Below, piece after piece: positions 22,690 through 35,200 of a stretch of DNA of 64,000 nucleotides. A program made the position numbers and the translations under genes. The DNA is taken from positions 31,939,501-32,003,500 of the forward strand of contig NC_088303.1 of assembly GCF_032854445.1 (NCBI RefSeq), in the 5' to 3' direction. The stretch is from Liolophura sinensis (Eukaryota > Mollusca > Polyplacophora > Chitonida > Chitonidae). How positions within the stretch are numbered: position 1 is the stretch's first letter; every line of letters starts with the position of its first letter. The notes below the pieces were generated by a model. It made no database searches. It saw nothing but the letters and a program-made list of their open reading frames with translations, and had not been told where the DNA came from.

Positions 22690-23700
22690 TATAGGCCATG
22701 AGCTCGAGTTGAGTGCTTCAGCACTGAGTGAGAGTAGTAAGCTATTCATTCTCACATCTTTATTACATGCGTGACAGACCTGTGAGAAAATGAGTGTATA
22801 TTCACAGCAAATTTGAGAGTAATGCTGGATTACCTTTGGTGCTGAACTTAAAGAGGCTTTGTGTGCACTCCTGTCACAGAATGGCTCAGTTTATTCAGCT
22901 AATATGTTTAGTGAAATTATAAACAGGATGTGCCTTCAATAGCCACTTGGGTGGGGACTATTTTCATTGTGCGTTTATGGTTTGGAAGTAACTTTGCGAA
23001 CATGGGCTTCAGACAAATGCAGTGTTCTGTAAACGAGAAGGGTTATTTCATGCATCATTTATCGAAATTGTTCACATCTGTTGCTCGGCTTTTTAATTCT
23101 TTCAACATGAAATTCCTGCCGTGAATGGATTTATAAAAAATTTATTTTTGGTTGGTTGCACATTTGACACACAATTTTTCTCCCAGAATTATACCCCTGG
23201 AGGTTTTGACTGAGTGTCAAGTAAGATTTATCGGGAATTTAATGGGATGTGAAGGGATTAACAATTGATTCTTTTCTTTAGAAATGCTCTGGAAGATTAT
23301 TGTCAATGGACAGGTCAAGCTCTTCAAATGCGACTCGGCAGAATAATGTGTCTTACCCTTCTCAATATTTACTGTCGCCTTTGCCCGGATTTGTTTTCCA
23401 CAAAGTAATGTTAGCACCGATGGGTGTTTTTTGTACGGGCTGAACATGTGTTTTCTAGCAGTTCATTGACTCAATCATGCTGGTAGGAAAATGGTTTTCA
23501 CAGGAGCATCCCTTGATGGGTTTCTCTAGGCAACCTCAATCCAAGTGCCCAAATATTTTCCTCGCCATTTTCTGCCACCCTTAATGGCCATTTAAAGCTT
23601 GTGCAGAAGAATGTCCAACCCTTTTCCTCTAGATGCACCATTGTGTGTGAATATACCTTCCCCAATCCCCCAACCCTCTATTCCCCAAATTTGGGGGCTT
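22690..23700. promoter_or_regulatory. Candidate conserved non-coding island
   Basis: Non-repetitive block with segments such as ggatttataaaaaatttatt, gggattaacaattgattc and gattattgtcaatggacagg (homeodomain and SOX-like words) and no convincing ORF. Inferred only. Confidence 0.28.
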
Positions 23701-24156
23701 AAAACCCAGTTAATATCTGTGAGAAAGATATTCAAGAAAGAAAAATTGGGATTACAGCTGTAAGATGTGTCTATAGGGTAATCTTCACAATGGCAGTGTC
23801 AGCAAAAGGGTTGCCAAGGAGTGTTCGATGTGCCATGGAGACATGTCTGTCAAGGTTAAATCCTCAAATGGTTGCCCACGTACACATAAACCAAGAATGT
23901 CAGTTAATTTATAAATCAGTATTTGATGCAAACACAGAGCTGTATGAAATCTAAGAACTGTTGTACTGACTTCAGAATTTATTGGTTTTACATATATAGA
24001 ATATTTTTTAGGGACACTAAAATACACGAACAGCTCCCATGAAGTAATTATTCCTCTTAGTTATCTTTTTCAAAACTCATAAGTAAATTCTTTATGGAAA
24101 TGAAAATGATATTGATGTGGTAGATCATTGCAGAACTTAATTTTAAGGTGAAAGCA

Positions 24157-24365
24157 GCAGTATACTGTAATTTTTGCATGTTTGCAAGGTGTTTATTTAA
24201 GCTTATTTGGAAGGCATTTTTCTTTTTTTGACTGATAAAAAGTATGCTTTTAGTGAAGTCCTGAAATTGGCCAACTCAGCCACTGTGGATTTGTCTCCAA
24301 AATCAAATTAAAAATGTGTATATATTGCACTTGAAGTTGCTATTTCATATGCGAAAAGGTTTAGG
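24157..24365 (+). repeat. Dispersed repeat family C, copy 1
   Basis: Collinear with 33012-33185: gtttgcaaggtgtttatt, ggcat, ctcagcca, ttgtctccaaaatcaaat, tatgcgaaaag. Shorter relatives occur at 33905-33980 (+) and, reversed, at 50984-51016 and 56060-56112. Confidence 0.6.
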
Positions 24366-24416
24366 GTATTCTCGTTGAAACTGTTAAGACTTTTCATATC
24401 TTGTTTTGTTTTGCAG

Positions 24417-26655
24417 TATATTAAAGACAAGAAGGAACTATTTCACTCTAGTAATTCAAACAACCATGTAGTCTTCTTTTGTTTTGCAGTATGTTAAAGA
24501 CAAGAAGGAGCTATTTCACTCTAGTAATTCAAACAACCATGTAGTCTTCTTTTGTTTTGCAGTATGTTAAAGACAAGAAGGAGCTATTTCACTCTAGTAA
24601 TTCAAACAACCATGTAGTGTTCTTTTGTTTTGCAGTCTATTAAAGACAAGAAGGAACTATTTCACTCTAGTAATTCAAATAACCATGTAGTCTTCTTTTG
24701 TTTTGCAGTATATTAAAGACAAGAAGAAACTATTTCACTCTAGTAATTCAAACAACCATGTAGTCTTCTTTTGTTTTGCAGTATATTAAAGACAAGAAGG
24801 AACTATTTCACCCTAGTAATTCAAACAACCATGTAGTGTTCTTTTGTTTTGCAGTATATTAAAGTCAAGAAGGAACTATTTCACCCTAGTAATTCAAACA
24901 ACCATGTAGTCTTCTTTTGTTTTGCAGTATGTTAAAGAGAAGAAGGAGCTATTTCACTCTAGTAATTCAAACAACCATGTAGTGTTCTTTTGTTTTGCAG
25001 TATATTAAAGACAAGAAGGAACCTAGTAATTCAAACACCCTAGTAATTCACCCTAGTATCACCCTAGTAATTCAAACAACCGTGTAGTGTTCTTTTGTTT
25101 TGCAGTCTATTAAAGACAAGAAGGAACTATTTCACTCTAGTAATTCAAATAACCATGTAGTCTTCTTTTGTTTTGCAGTATATTAAAGACAAGAAGAAAC
25201 TATTTCACTCTAGTAATTCAAACAACCATGTAGTGTTCTTTTGTTTTGCAGTATATTAAAGACAAGAAGGAGCTATTTCACCCTAGTAATTCAAACAACC
25301 ATGTAGTGTTCTTTTGTTTTGCAGTCTATTAAAGACAAGAAGGAACTATTTCACTCTAGTAATTCAAATAACCATGTAGTCTTCTTTTGTTTTGCAGTAT
25401 ATTAAAGACAAGAAGAAACTATTTCACTCTAGTAATTCAAACAACCATGTAGTCTTCTTTTGTTTTGCAGTATATTAAAGACAAGAAGGAACTATTTCAC
25501 CCTAGTAATTCAAACAACCATGTAGTGTTCTTTTGTTTTGCAGTATATTAAAGTCAAGAAGGAACTATTTCACCCTAGTAATTCAAACAACCATGTAGTC
25601 TTCTTTTGTTTTGCAGTATGTTAAAGAGAAGAAGGAGCTATTTCACTCTAGTAATTCAAACAACCATGTAGTGTTCTTTTGTTTTGCAGTATATTAAAGA
25701 CAAGAAGGAACCTAGTAATTCAAACACCCTAGTAATTCACCCTAGTATCACCCTAGTAATTCAAACAACCGTGTAGTGTTCTTTTGTTTTGCAGTCTATT
25801 AAAGACAAGAAGGAACTATTTCACTCTAGTAATTCAAATAACCATGTAGTCTTCTTTTGTTTTGCAGTATATTAAAGACAAGAAGAAACTATTTCACTCT
25901 AGTAATTCAAACAACCATGTAGTGTTCTTTTGTTTTGCAGTATATTAAAGACAAGAAGGAGCTATTTCACTCTAGTAATTCAAACAACCATGTAGTGTTC
26001 TTTTGTTTTGCAGTCTATTAAAGACAAGAAGGAACTATTTCACTCTAGTAATTCAAACAACCATGTAGTGTTCTTTTGTTTTGCAGTCTATTAAAGACAA
26101 GAAGGAACTATTTCACCCTAGTAATTCAACAGTCCATGTAGTCTTCTTTTGTTTTGCAGTCTATTAAAGACAAGAAGGAGCTATTTCACCCTAGTAATTC
26201 AAACAACCATGTAGTCTTCTTTTGTTTTGCAGTCTATTAAAGACAAGAAGAAACTATTTCACTCTAGTAATTCAAACAACCATGTAGTGTTCTTTTGTTT
26301 TGCAGTCTATTAAAGACAAGAAGGAACTATTTCGCTCTAGTAATTCAAATAACCATGTAGTCTTCTTTTGTTTTGCAGTCTATTAAAGACAAGAAGAAAC
26401 TATTTCACTGTAGTTATTCAAACAACCATGTAGTCTTCTTTTGTTTTGCAGTATATTAAAGACAAGAAGGAACTATTTCACCCTAGTAATTCAAACAACC
26501 ATGTAGTCTTTTTGTGTTTTACAGTATATTAAAGACAAGAAGGAGCTATTTCACTCTAGTAATTCAAACAACCATGTAGTCTTCTTTTGTTTTGCAGTAT
26601 ATTAAAGACAAGAAGGAACTATTTCACTCTAGTAATTCAAACAACCATGTAGTCT
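24417..26655 (+). repeat. 73-bp tandem array, 30 units, 29 ending in a splice-acceptor sequence
   Basis: The units begin tatattaaagacaagaag and end cttcttttgttttgcag. Starts run 24417, 24490, 24563 and on to 26598, with a 105-base variant unit at 25001 and again at 25690. The nine units 24636-25324 and 25325-26013 (689 bases each) match in order and variants, so the block was duplicated whole. The last unit lacks the acceptor. In each ordinary unit the first 51 bases are open in phase 0 (IKDKKELFHSSNSNNH), but the only donor, cat|gtagt, is weak. SOWAH homology needs no residues here, so I treat the array as intronic. Confidence 0.93.
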
Positions 26656-27192
26656 ATAAATAGTTTACGAATTACATGTGTTGATATTGTAGTTTTGTCT
26701 GACTGACTATCTTTTAACATCGTAGGGTAACCCCCAAAATTGCAGAGATGATGGCTGATAAAATGTTGGAATAATCAATCACATTCACACTTGTGTATTG
26801 GGTAAAAACTTCATCAGTGGTACCAGAGGATTTAAAAAAAAAATTGATACATGTAGGTTTGTGCAGAAATTTACTGAGCACCCAAATTAAACTGGTAGTG
26901 TAAGTTTATGGGTTTTAAGCAGGGTACATGGTATTGTGTGAATTGTTCTGATCCTTGATATGATGTAACCCAGGGTACATATGCTGAAGAGACAACCACA
27001 TAAGTGTATTACTGCATTTAATTGCTGCAAACTTACATGTATAATGGGCTATGATTTAGGAGCTATTCTAATCTCAGTCTAGTAACAGCTAATTATTAAT
27101 TTCATATTTTGTGTCATATCATGCAGTTGGAGAAATAAACTAATATTTACTTTTTTCTTTCTTTGTTTCATGTTACCGTGAATGGTTAATAG

Positions 27193-27204
27193 GACATCAC
27201 AAAT
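27193..27204 (+). CDS. Sowah: Sowah 12-nt microexon encoding DITN
   Basis: A pyrimidine tract at about 27149-27168 is followed by ttaatag (ending 27192), then gacatcacaaat, then a perfect gtaagtatg donor at 27205. The 12 bases encode Asp-Ile-Thr-Asn in phase 0. They supply the first four of the six residues that SOWAH proteins need between the PSLxxxR helix and TALHW, with Asp falling in the conserved Asp position. The upstream intron is 13.5 kb and the downstream intron 1.5 kb. The acceptor AG sits about 24 bases beyond the pyrimidine tract, which is tolerable but not ideal. Support is the gapless fit to the family plus the perfect donor. No transcript evidence is available here. Confidence 0.75.
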
Positions 27205-28676
27205 GTAAGTATGATACCGGTAGCATCTCCATCAGTGTTGTATTGACATAGGTTTTGGCAATTAATTACATTTGCCAAGGGTTATTATTGACAGTTTGTT
27301 GATTGGAGTGCGACTGTCACCAGCTTTTGTCGGACACAGGAAGAAGAATTAATCAGGGTACGGGCAGAATGTTTTGTTGTGGTTATATGGCCGAGAACAA
27401 AGCACGATGAAAATCATGTCCAGTGACAATGCGTGATCAAACAAATGAATTGATTATCCAAAAGTTAGTTGTCATGTTCCATGTAAATTCACTCTTTATT
27501 TGCTTTGATAAATGTGTTTTTTATGTTACGTGTAGTGGGGAATTATTGACCATTGTCCTGCTGTTGAGAGATTGAGACTGGTATTGATTACCTGTAGATT
27601 TCTTTTTTTTTTTTCTTTTTTTTTCTGTTTATGAAAGCCCAGGTGTGAAAGTGTTGAAGGTCCAGGCAAACTCAAAGGCGCATGCATGTGGTCACTGTAC
27701 TACCTGTACTTAATAAAGATATTGCGGGCCTGTATGTCAGCGTAGAGGGGGATCGTGTTTATTTAGCATGCCATCAGAAGGCAAGCGTTTAGCCGGCAAA
27801 ACAAATCAGTGGATTGATAGCTATTATTATGGCCTTATTTAGGAGTCGGACATTGTGCGAGCAGCCCTTTGCCTTAAGCCTGTACATTAACAAGTTTAGA
27901 CGGGTGGACAATAGCTCTGTGCAGAGCAGCGCTGATGTCCTACCGCTCAGCCATTGTCCTCCAACAGCTCAACAGAATTATCTCCCGTTGTCATGCTGAT
28001 GCCTTTGTGGAGATGAATAGAACGTGTGGTAGGGCCTTCGCACCCGTCTTCCTCTCCGCCTTCTCCCAGCTGTCTGGGCCAGCCCTGGTGTGAGCAGAAT
28101 ACCAATGATCTGGACTCCTCACACTTTAATATCACAGCCTCCCTAACTCTGTACCATTTACACCTGAATCTTGACAGCCATTAAGCTCCAGTAAACTGTC
28201 ATCAGTGATGTATAACTGCAGCGTGGACATGGGTCAGCATCATGTGGCCACTCATTAATGGTGACTTGTCCAGCAAATCTATTAAACTGACCTACTCAAT
28301 CTGGCTATAAATTGTCCTAGATTATTTTTCAACTCAACTGAAGACTGGGATACAGTCTTGCCCTGTTCCTATTGCTGATAGTTTTATATTTCAGTCATTT
28401 TACAGACATTTATTCACTGTATTAACTCAACAGACGTTTTTATTGTACATAGAATTAGCAAGAATGAAATAAAATTAATAAAGATACAATAATCTTTTTG
28501 AATGACTTCTCCATGTAGGAATTCTGACAGCCTTTTAAAACTTAGTCGTCCTTTGTGAACCTGATCTGGTCTGAAAATTTATAAATTGTATTTCAAAAGT
28601 CAAGTTTGATTATTTATTATTAATTATTTGTTTATTTATTTCTGTTTCATATTTTCCTTGGCGTTTGGAATTCCAG
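27205..28676 (+). other. Sowah intron between the DITN and Gly microexons, 1.5 kb
   Basis: Mostly the candidate regulatory island below, then AT-rich sequence from 28320 leading to the T-rich acceptor region. Confidence 0.6.
27230..28320. promoter_or_regulatory. Candidate conserved non-coding island
   Basis: Starts with gcaattaattacatttgcc and runs through ttaacaagtttagacgggtg and agctccagtaaactgtcatc. It is non-repetitive, with short shadow ORFs only, and lies directly beside two microexons. It could carry enhancers, splicing enhancers for the tiny exons, or both. Confidence 0.3.
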
Positions 28677-28679
28677 GGC
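28677..28679 (+). CDS. Sowah: Sowah 3-nt microexon encoding Gly
   Basis: The sequence ggaattccag|ggc|gtaagtattt follows a T-rich tract (about 28630-28660). The acceptor and the perfect donor enclose a single codon, Gly, in phase 0. In SOWAH proteins a near-invariant Gly stands two residues before TALHW, in the ankyrin beta-turn. None of the larger exons provides it, and this codon does so at exactly the right place in gene order. The alternative is a non-splicing coincidence or a recursive-splicing point that leaves three bases behind. The introns either side are 1.5 and 6.9 kb. Confidence 0.65.
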
Positions 28680-29159
28680 GTAAGTATTTGTCACTGTTGT
28701 AGACAGTATTTAATATTCATTAAAAACCAATTATGAATTTTATAAGTTCGTTTTAGGGGCTGTTGAGAAGTTAAACTTAATCTGGTTGAGTATGTTTGTT
28801 GATTTTAATTATCAACATTCTTCTGATGCTGAAAAAGTAAGATAGTTAGATTATGTCTGCTTGGTTTTATAATAAACTTCTTTTATTCTTTGATTCTACC
28901 CCTTAACAAGTGTATTTACGCTAAAAAGTTCATCAAAATAGTGCATCTTGGAGGCAAATAAAGGTCATGAAATATTATTATTTGTGCTGAAACTTCATAT
29001 ACATTTTTCTCAGAACTTCTTATAGGATCAGTGGAACTCTTAAAATGAGTAATTTAGTTGTGGACAATATTTTTGGTAGGATACATGTACAGTAATTTAA
29101 TGTGAATTAATTTTTGAACAAAGTTCTAAAGGAAAGTTTGCTGTGGATATCTGGCTTAT

Positions 29160-29930
29160 TGGCTTTCGTCATTTATTGTCTCGCTACTGTAGTACTTGAT
29201 TGTGTGTCCACCTCCTTAGCAGGCTTTGATTATATGGAGTGTAATGGGAGGGTTTGTTGTACAGGATAAGAGCTGGATAAAGCTATTAGGCCAGCACTCT
29301 GGGGCTAATGAGTAGGCCTACTTAATGCAGTAATTGCTGTTTGTCCCTCACACCTCTTCTGACACCTCCCCCTAGAAGCCCTTTGTCACACACCCCAGGT
29401 AAACTGGCGTCCTTACCTGTATGGGGCCTTAGATTGGGTTGTTGTCAGGGAAGTGATGGGGGAGCCATCTTAAGTGTCCGATCTCTACCCTCTTATCAGG
29501 CTTCTATCACTGCTCACATAAATACAGCTGTAATGAGCTATTAAAGGGGGCCATCAAGTAGTGGCGAAACCGGACCATATGGTCCACTGGCCCTCATTCC
29601 TTCCAGTCAGAGATAACAGCTTTATTCCTGCACCCTCTGTAACGCCTGGCAAGAGGGCTGGCTGCAGGGTTTGTCACGACAGAGCTCTTCAGCTCGAGGA
29701 GGCTGGAAGAGTCCGTCTGGCCGTGCATGGCCCATCTGAGGTGTTGATGTCTTGTTGCACCGATGTCATGCGATTGAGGACGTGCAGTGTGTCGTGCTAG
29801 GATATAACCAGAACAGTTGTCCAACAGCTAAATGAACAGCGAACTGCTCTCAGTCTTGGGTCAAACACTTCTGGGTACATTCAGTGGCTGGCTTGACACA
29901 AGCTCTGTGTTATCTGGATATGTCAGGGAA
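29160..29930. promoter_or_regulatory. Candidate conserved non-coding island
   Basis: Higher GC than the flanks, non-repetitive, with segments such as gccagcactctggggctaat and gggccatcaagtagtggcg. Short ORFs on both strands look like shadows. Confidence 0.27.
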
Positions 29931-30383
29931 CAGGATATAGAACAAGGGTTTAAGAGATTGTCTCACTTTGGCTTGCAGATCAAACTGAAATATAAAGCGT
30001 GAGGTTTTTGAAGTGATTTTTGAAGTCACCTGATTTCTCTAAAACTAAGAATTTACAGAAGTTTTCCCCAAAGCATGGGAATTAAGGCAAAACCAAATTT
30101 GTTACCAAACTATTCTGTTATTCTGCAGAGTGATTTCATATACATTTGGGGCCGATGTCACAAAGCCATTTCTGACTTAAGTCAAAATTTAAAATATGAT
30201 CTCAAAGCTTAGTTTTGGGTTTTAGAAATTAAAATTTTGTACACATCATCCATGTTAAAAATCATCCATGTTAAGACAAATGTGTCCAATTTTCAACTTT
30301 CAGTACCAAAAAGTAAGCATCTTACGGAGTTTTTAAATTTTGACTTTGTGGCTTTGTGGAATCATCTCCTGTTGTGTACAGTC

Positions 30384-30795
30384 ATTGATGAATGCCATTC
30401 TTCTTAGCATAAAAACAAGAAAAAAAAAATGATTTTTATTTTTCAAACCGTGAATTTATAAAGAATCTTTCTGATAAAATTTTGATTAATTAGCTAGATT
30501 TAGATGATAAAATCATTAAAAAATAAGAAAATATTGAGATTTATAATATGTATTGTCTAATGACGATATTGCAAACAAAATAATAATAAGTCAGTGATGA
30601 ATGCTATCCTTCTTAGTAGCATAAAAACAAGAAAAAAAAGAGATTTTTATTATTCAAACCGTGAATTTATTATTAAGTATCTTCCTGATAAAATTATCAT
30701 TAATTAACTAGATTTAGATGATAAAATCATTAAAAAATAATAAAGTGTTGAGATTTATAATATATGTTGTGTAAACAAAATATTATAGATATTGC
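30384..30795. repeat. Tandem duplication of an AT-rich segment, about 210 bp apart
   Basis: gatgaatgc...ttcttag, cataaaaacaagaaaaaa, aaaccgtgaatttat, ctagatttagatgataaaat and gagatttataatat occur in the same order twice, from about 30385 and 30597. Confidence 0.8.
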
Positions 30796-33011
30796 AAACA
30801 AAATAATTCCAGGCATATTATTCATCGTTTGTAAGAAACTTGTTTTTTTTTAAACTACAAAATATAACATTAATCAAACGTATGGATGAATTAAAATAAT
30901 TGCTTATATTTGTGGTAATTTGCACTATTTTATTTATTTATTTACATGTATTTATTTAATTAATTCTCTATATTATATGTATTTACATATAACCTTTCAC
31001 CTACATGTGGGTGTAGAAGACAGGGTCATTAGCATGGTACTACCCTGCCTAGCTTTGCTGGTGCAAAAGAAATAGCAAAAGATTCCAGAATTCTGGACAA
31101 TTAGATCGGCAAGGATGAACCTGCCTGGCTAAAATTTAAAGAGATAAATTGGGAAAGATAAAATGGTAAAATACAACAATAAAATGAAATATTTTAAGGC
31201 TTTAAGGTGATAAAATATATATGTATAGATGCATACAAATAATGTGATCAACAAGAAGGGTATTATGAAAGAAAATGTTTACATTTATTTGCTGTGCATT
31301 TGGAATGTTTTGGACATGAAATTGTTCATTACATTTAGCTGTATCGGTTGAGGAATTTGCACAGACTCTTTGAAAGTAAACTTTGACAGGAACATTTAAA
31401 TTCAACTAAAAGGTGTCTATTTTGGACATCTTGGAGCTACAATATTCTAATCGTACTTCCTGCCATCAGAGATTAATTGCACAAAACTTAAGTCAAAATG
31501 TAAAACCTCTCTCGGCAGTGTGTAATTGTTGCTTCTGGAAGTAGGAATTTTGGACACTTCTGTATTTAGTTAATACTGATGAGGTTGACAAACTTTTAAT
31601 TTCTAAAGCCGAAAAATAAGCTTTATGATCGTATTTTAGTTTTTGACTTAAATCAGAATTGGCTTTGTGGAATCGACCATAGCACCCAGTGTACATGTAA
31701 CGTTTATGATGTGCCTGAATGCTTGGACAGTTATCACCACATGTGATAAGCATATGAAAGAAAAGTAGAAGGGGGACTGACACTGAATATATTTCTTCTT
31801 GTTGATTAAAATGAAATTAAAAGATTGCCAATATTGAGTCGGATTTGGTATCCTCTTTTAATCTTGTCCATTTGAGATTATCTGGTACATTCACTGAATC
31901 CCATCATCTGGAGCTCCCGTATTTCATGTGGGTCTCTCTCTTTGCCCCTTACCCCCTTCCCCAAATCTCTATCCTCTGACGCACTGTTTAGGTGTATTTT
32001 TTCCCAGTGCCTCTTCTATTTGTTTTAGTTGAAACTGCGTATCTTTGGTTTGTTGATGGTCCTGACATTTTTGACTGATGTAAAACAGAACCATGGGCTC
32101 CAATTAGGGAATTTACCCTTCCTCCTGCCTCTCACTGAACCACACGTGTGAGCAGGGCAAGAAAAAAAAGCAGCAGGAGGGAGGGAAAACCTGGGAAGCA
32201 TGGCCGCATACTTGACAGCCAAGATTCTGATGGAAAACAGACAAGAAAAATTTTCGCCGCAATTTATTAAGGAATAACTTCTGAAGTGTTAATGGTTGAA
32301 AAACTGTGTGAAACACGACAGTATGTGTTTTGGTTAATATACGTTGCCCTGTACTACAGGTATAAATGTACACATAAGCGTGCATGTAGTAGCTCAGGAA
32401 GCGGTGAGGGGGGTGGAAAGAGGAGCAATAAGGGATGGTAAGAACTGCTCCGCAGTCACAGCATGTCTGCCACACACACAGTTCACAGGTGAAGTTTCGA
32501 AAAACCACAGTGGAGAGAGTGGAAAAACATGCTGTAGACACAGGCTAAATTTGCCAATTTCCCCCCCAGACACATGTACCCTGAAACTAGAAACATGTGG
32601 CGTTTGAATAAATTTTTGTCCGTACCTATTTATTTTATTTTCTGCATTGTTTAACGGGAAAAGGAAAAAATGTGTGTGTTGAGTACACTGAGAAGGCTTT
32701 CGGTAATGATGCATTGGTACAAGTGGAGACTTTTTGGAATTGATCGGTTGTGGGGCTAGAGTGATGTGTGGTCCTGGTGAAAACAAAGTCCGTCTCAAAA
32801 ACTCCAAAATTCACTTGAAAATCAAATCAGAAATGTTCTGAGAAAACTACTTCATGTAGTTCACGATTACACAAAAATTAAGGCCAGGGAAAACCTAAGG
32901 AACTTGTGATTCACCTGAAAATCAAATCAGAAATGTCAGGTAAAAACTTTAGATATGATGTAGTCCACAAGTGCACCTAAATCAAGGTCTGAGAACACCT
33001 TTAGAACTTAC

Positions 33012-33185
33012 TGTAATTCTTCAACCTTTTTGCTTGTTTGCAAGGTGTTTATTCAAGACTGTACTGGAGGCATTGTGAAAATTGGTCTACTCAGCCAGTG
33101 CTGTTTTGTCTCTAAAATCAAATTATAAATTAGCATAAATTGCAATTAATGTTGATCTTTTGTATGCGAAAAGATGGAGCAATTA
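33012..33185 (+). repeat. Dispersed repeat family C, copy 2
   Basis: Collinear with 24157-24365 (gtttgcaaggtgtttatt, tactcagcca, ttgtctctaaaatcaaat, tatgcgaaaag). A further partial copy lies at 33905-33980. Confidence 0.6.
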
Positions 33186-33983
33186 GGGTAGGTGATTCAC
33201 TTAAAAATTTCTTTCCATGTGTGGCAGCACCTGAAAATTAAATCAGGAGTTCAGGTGATAACTTTTTATGTGATGTAATCCACAAGTACACGAAATATCA
33301 CTTGTATGGGATTAAAAGGTTATTTATGGGAAAAATGACAAATTACATGTACATGGTAACTTTGAAGATACACATGTAGTGTCGGATGGAAATTTTGAAG
33401 CTTTTGTGGTACATGTGTGAAATTGTGTGGCATATGTGTATCTAAAAACTTAGGTAAAAATTTGTATGTGATATTATTTGTAAATGAAAACTCATATGAG
33501 AGCTTGTCAATTAATAAATCCCTTTAAAAGTAAATATGTATTTGTGAATGTGTAACTAAATCAGGTGAGACACACATAAATTCTCCTAATACCCTGGTGT
33601 CTTAGAAAAAGCTGTGAATAGGGATTAAGACTTGAGTGTGTTAATTTAGACATTGAGATGGTAATCTCTGGCTAAGAGAAATGCCTGTGGTCAGGAAAAC
33701 TACTCTGAATAAAGTCATCACTCAAGGCACTGCCAGGTGTCAGATTGTCACTGTCAGAGTTAGAACTACACCTTGTGTGTACACATATCAACAAGGTGAG
33801 GTCAGGGGTCGGCCTGACTCCCCCCCCCCCCACCCCCACCACGACGGATATACACTAATTGTGCAACCTTTTTCATATAAAAGAGCAACTTTCAGTGCAG
33901 TTTCTTACTGTAATTTTTTCAAGCTTTTAGCATGTTAGGAAGGTATTTATTCAAGCATATTCTGAGGTCATTATTCTGTATAG

Positions 33984-34115
33984 ACAGGCCTGCAAGCAAC
34001 CTACACATGATTGTGGGTTTTCTCTGGGCTCTGCCGGCTTCCACCATAATGCTGGCGATGGCCGTATAGATGTATTATTTGACACAGCGTAAAACATGAA
34101 TTAAATAAATTGATG
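33984..34115 (+). mobile_element. Family-A SINE, 3' part, diverged
   Basis: Contains aggcctgcaagcaacctac, gggctctgccggcttccac and cataatgctgg, then a diverged tail with aattaaataaattgatgaat. Confidence 0.7.
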
Positions 34116-34769
34116 AATGAAAATATGGACTGTGCTCAGAAAAGAATACACAACTTTTGTATTTTTATATAAAGTGCCTGTGGTAGGTAAAGGCATGACC
34201 AGTTATTTTTAAACTTTTCATGTGTACAGTCATCTGGCTAGTGCTTGCAGAAAGATAGTTCACTGTTGGTATTGGGATGGAATTAAGTGCCTGTGACAAA
34301 GCTGTTGTGCAATCCTTGGTTGTCTCCCCTGCTATAGAACTTGAGGCCAGGTGTGATCACAGGATCATGTAACTTTGGCTTCACTGACCCCCGCTCTCAA
34401 CTCTGTGTTTTATATCAAGAAGTGATGCAAGTGTGTAAATTATTCAGTTTTAGGGAAAATTCCACTGTTGTGGCTGATTTTTTTAAGGACGTCAGAGATA
34501 TGGTGCAATGATATTTGATGATATTATTATTGTTGGAAGTTACTGGGAAGAATGCCAAGAGGTTGAAAAATATTATTACCTCTTATCCTGTGAAAGTTAC
34601 ATTTACTTGATTTGCTACTTAGTTTTTAAATTTCGAAAGTTTAAATGTACATTGCTCATGCATATATGTATATTAAAATACTATGTTGATTGCAAATACA
34701 TACTGTTTAATTTGTTTTAAAAAAAAGCACGTTCAAATCTGACTTCTACATGTACATGTGTTTAAGTGA

Positions 34770-35200
34770 GACGAATTGTTATGTGGCACGGTTCTCTATG
34801 CAGGAGTTAAAATAATGCGCTCATGTTCGAACACGTGGTGCTTATTAACGAAGCTTGCCGTTAGTGTACATACCTGGCTGTCAGAACAGGTGCGAACTCC
34901 CTCTTAATACATGTACCTTCAGTCTACCAACTGTCAGATGTTAACAGCACGGAGCAGAAATGTTCTACTTGTGGTGAGAGGGTGCCATGTGTTGTGTTTG
35001 ACTGATTAAAGTTTGTGCGTACCTGAAAAAGTTTCTCATGGTATCTTCTACCCAACTTCATCCCACCTCCTCGGCTTTTTTGGAAAAAATGTGGTACATG
35101 TAGATGTGTCTGTTTTCTGGTATCCTCTAAGAGTAGATTGCAGCACTTAGTTGTTTTGGCTGGACTGAAAGTTTTCATCGGGTGTCTGGTTAAGCTCCAG
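34770..35200. promoter_or_regulatory. Candidate conserved non-coding island
   Basis: Non-repetitive, with motif-like segments gttcgaacacgtggtgctta and cagaacaggtgcgaactccc (E-box cacgtg and caggtg). It lies 400-800 bases before the Tyr microexon. Confidence 0.27.

Larger units (their letters stand above)
13682..27192 (+). other. Sowah intron, 13.5 kb, the largest in the window
   Basis: Holds the 30-bp minisatellite, a 1.5-kb candidate regulatory island, several SINEs, a nested repeat, the 31-bp satellite, the 73-bp acceptor array and dispersed repeats, all listed separately. The stretches 15960-16395, 16800-17370, 17795-18300, 18780-21210 and 26656-27150 are AT-rich with no named content. 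Confidence 0.7.

Noticed and set aside
24417-26655. CRISPR-like appearance of regular repeats, here and in the other arrays
   Set aside because: The units are contiguous with no unique spacers, and the setting is a eukaryotic intron. These are minisatellites.
32025-32807. Overlapping open frames on both strands up to 142 residues
   Set aside because: Mutually overlapping frames of low-complexity Phe/Ser/Cys-rich sequence with no homology. Typical intron noise.
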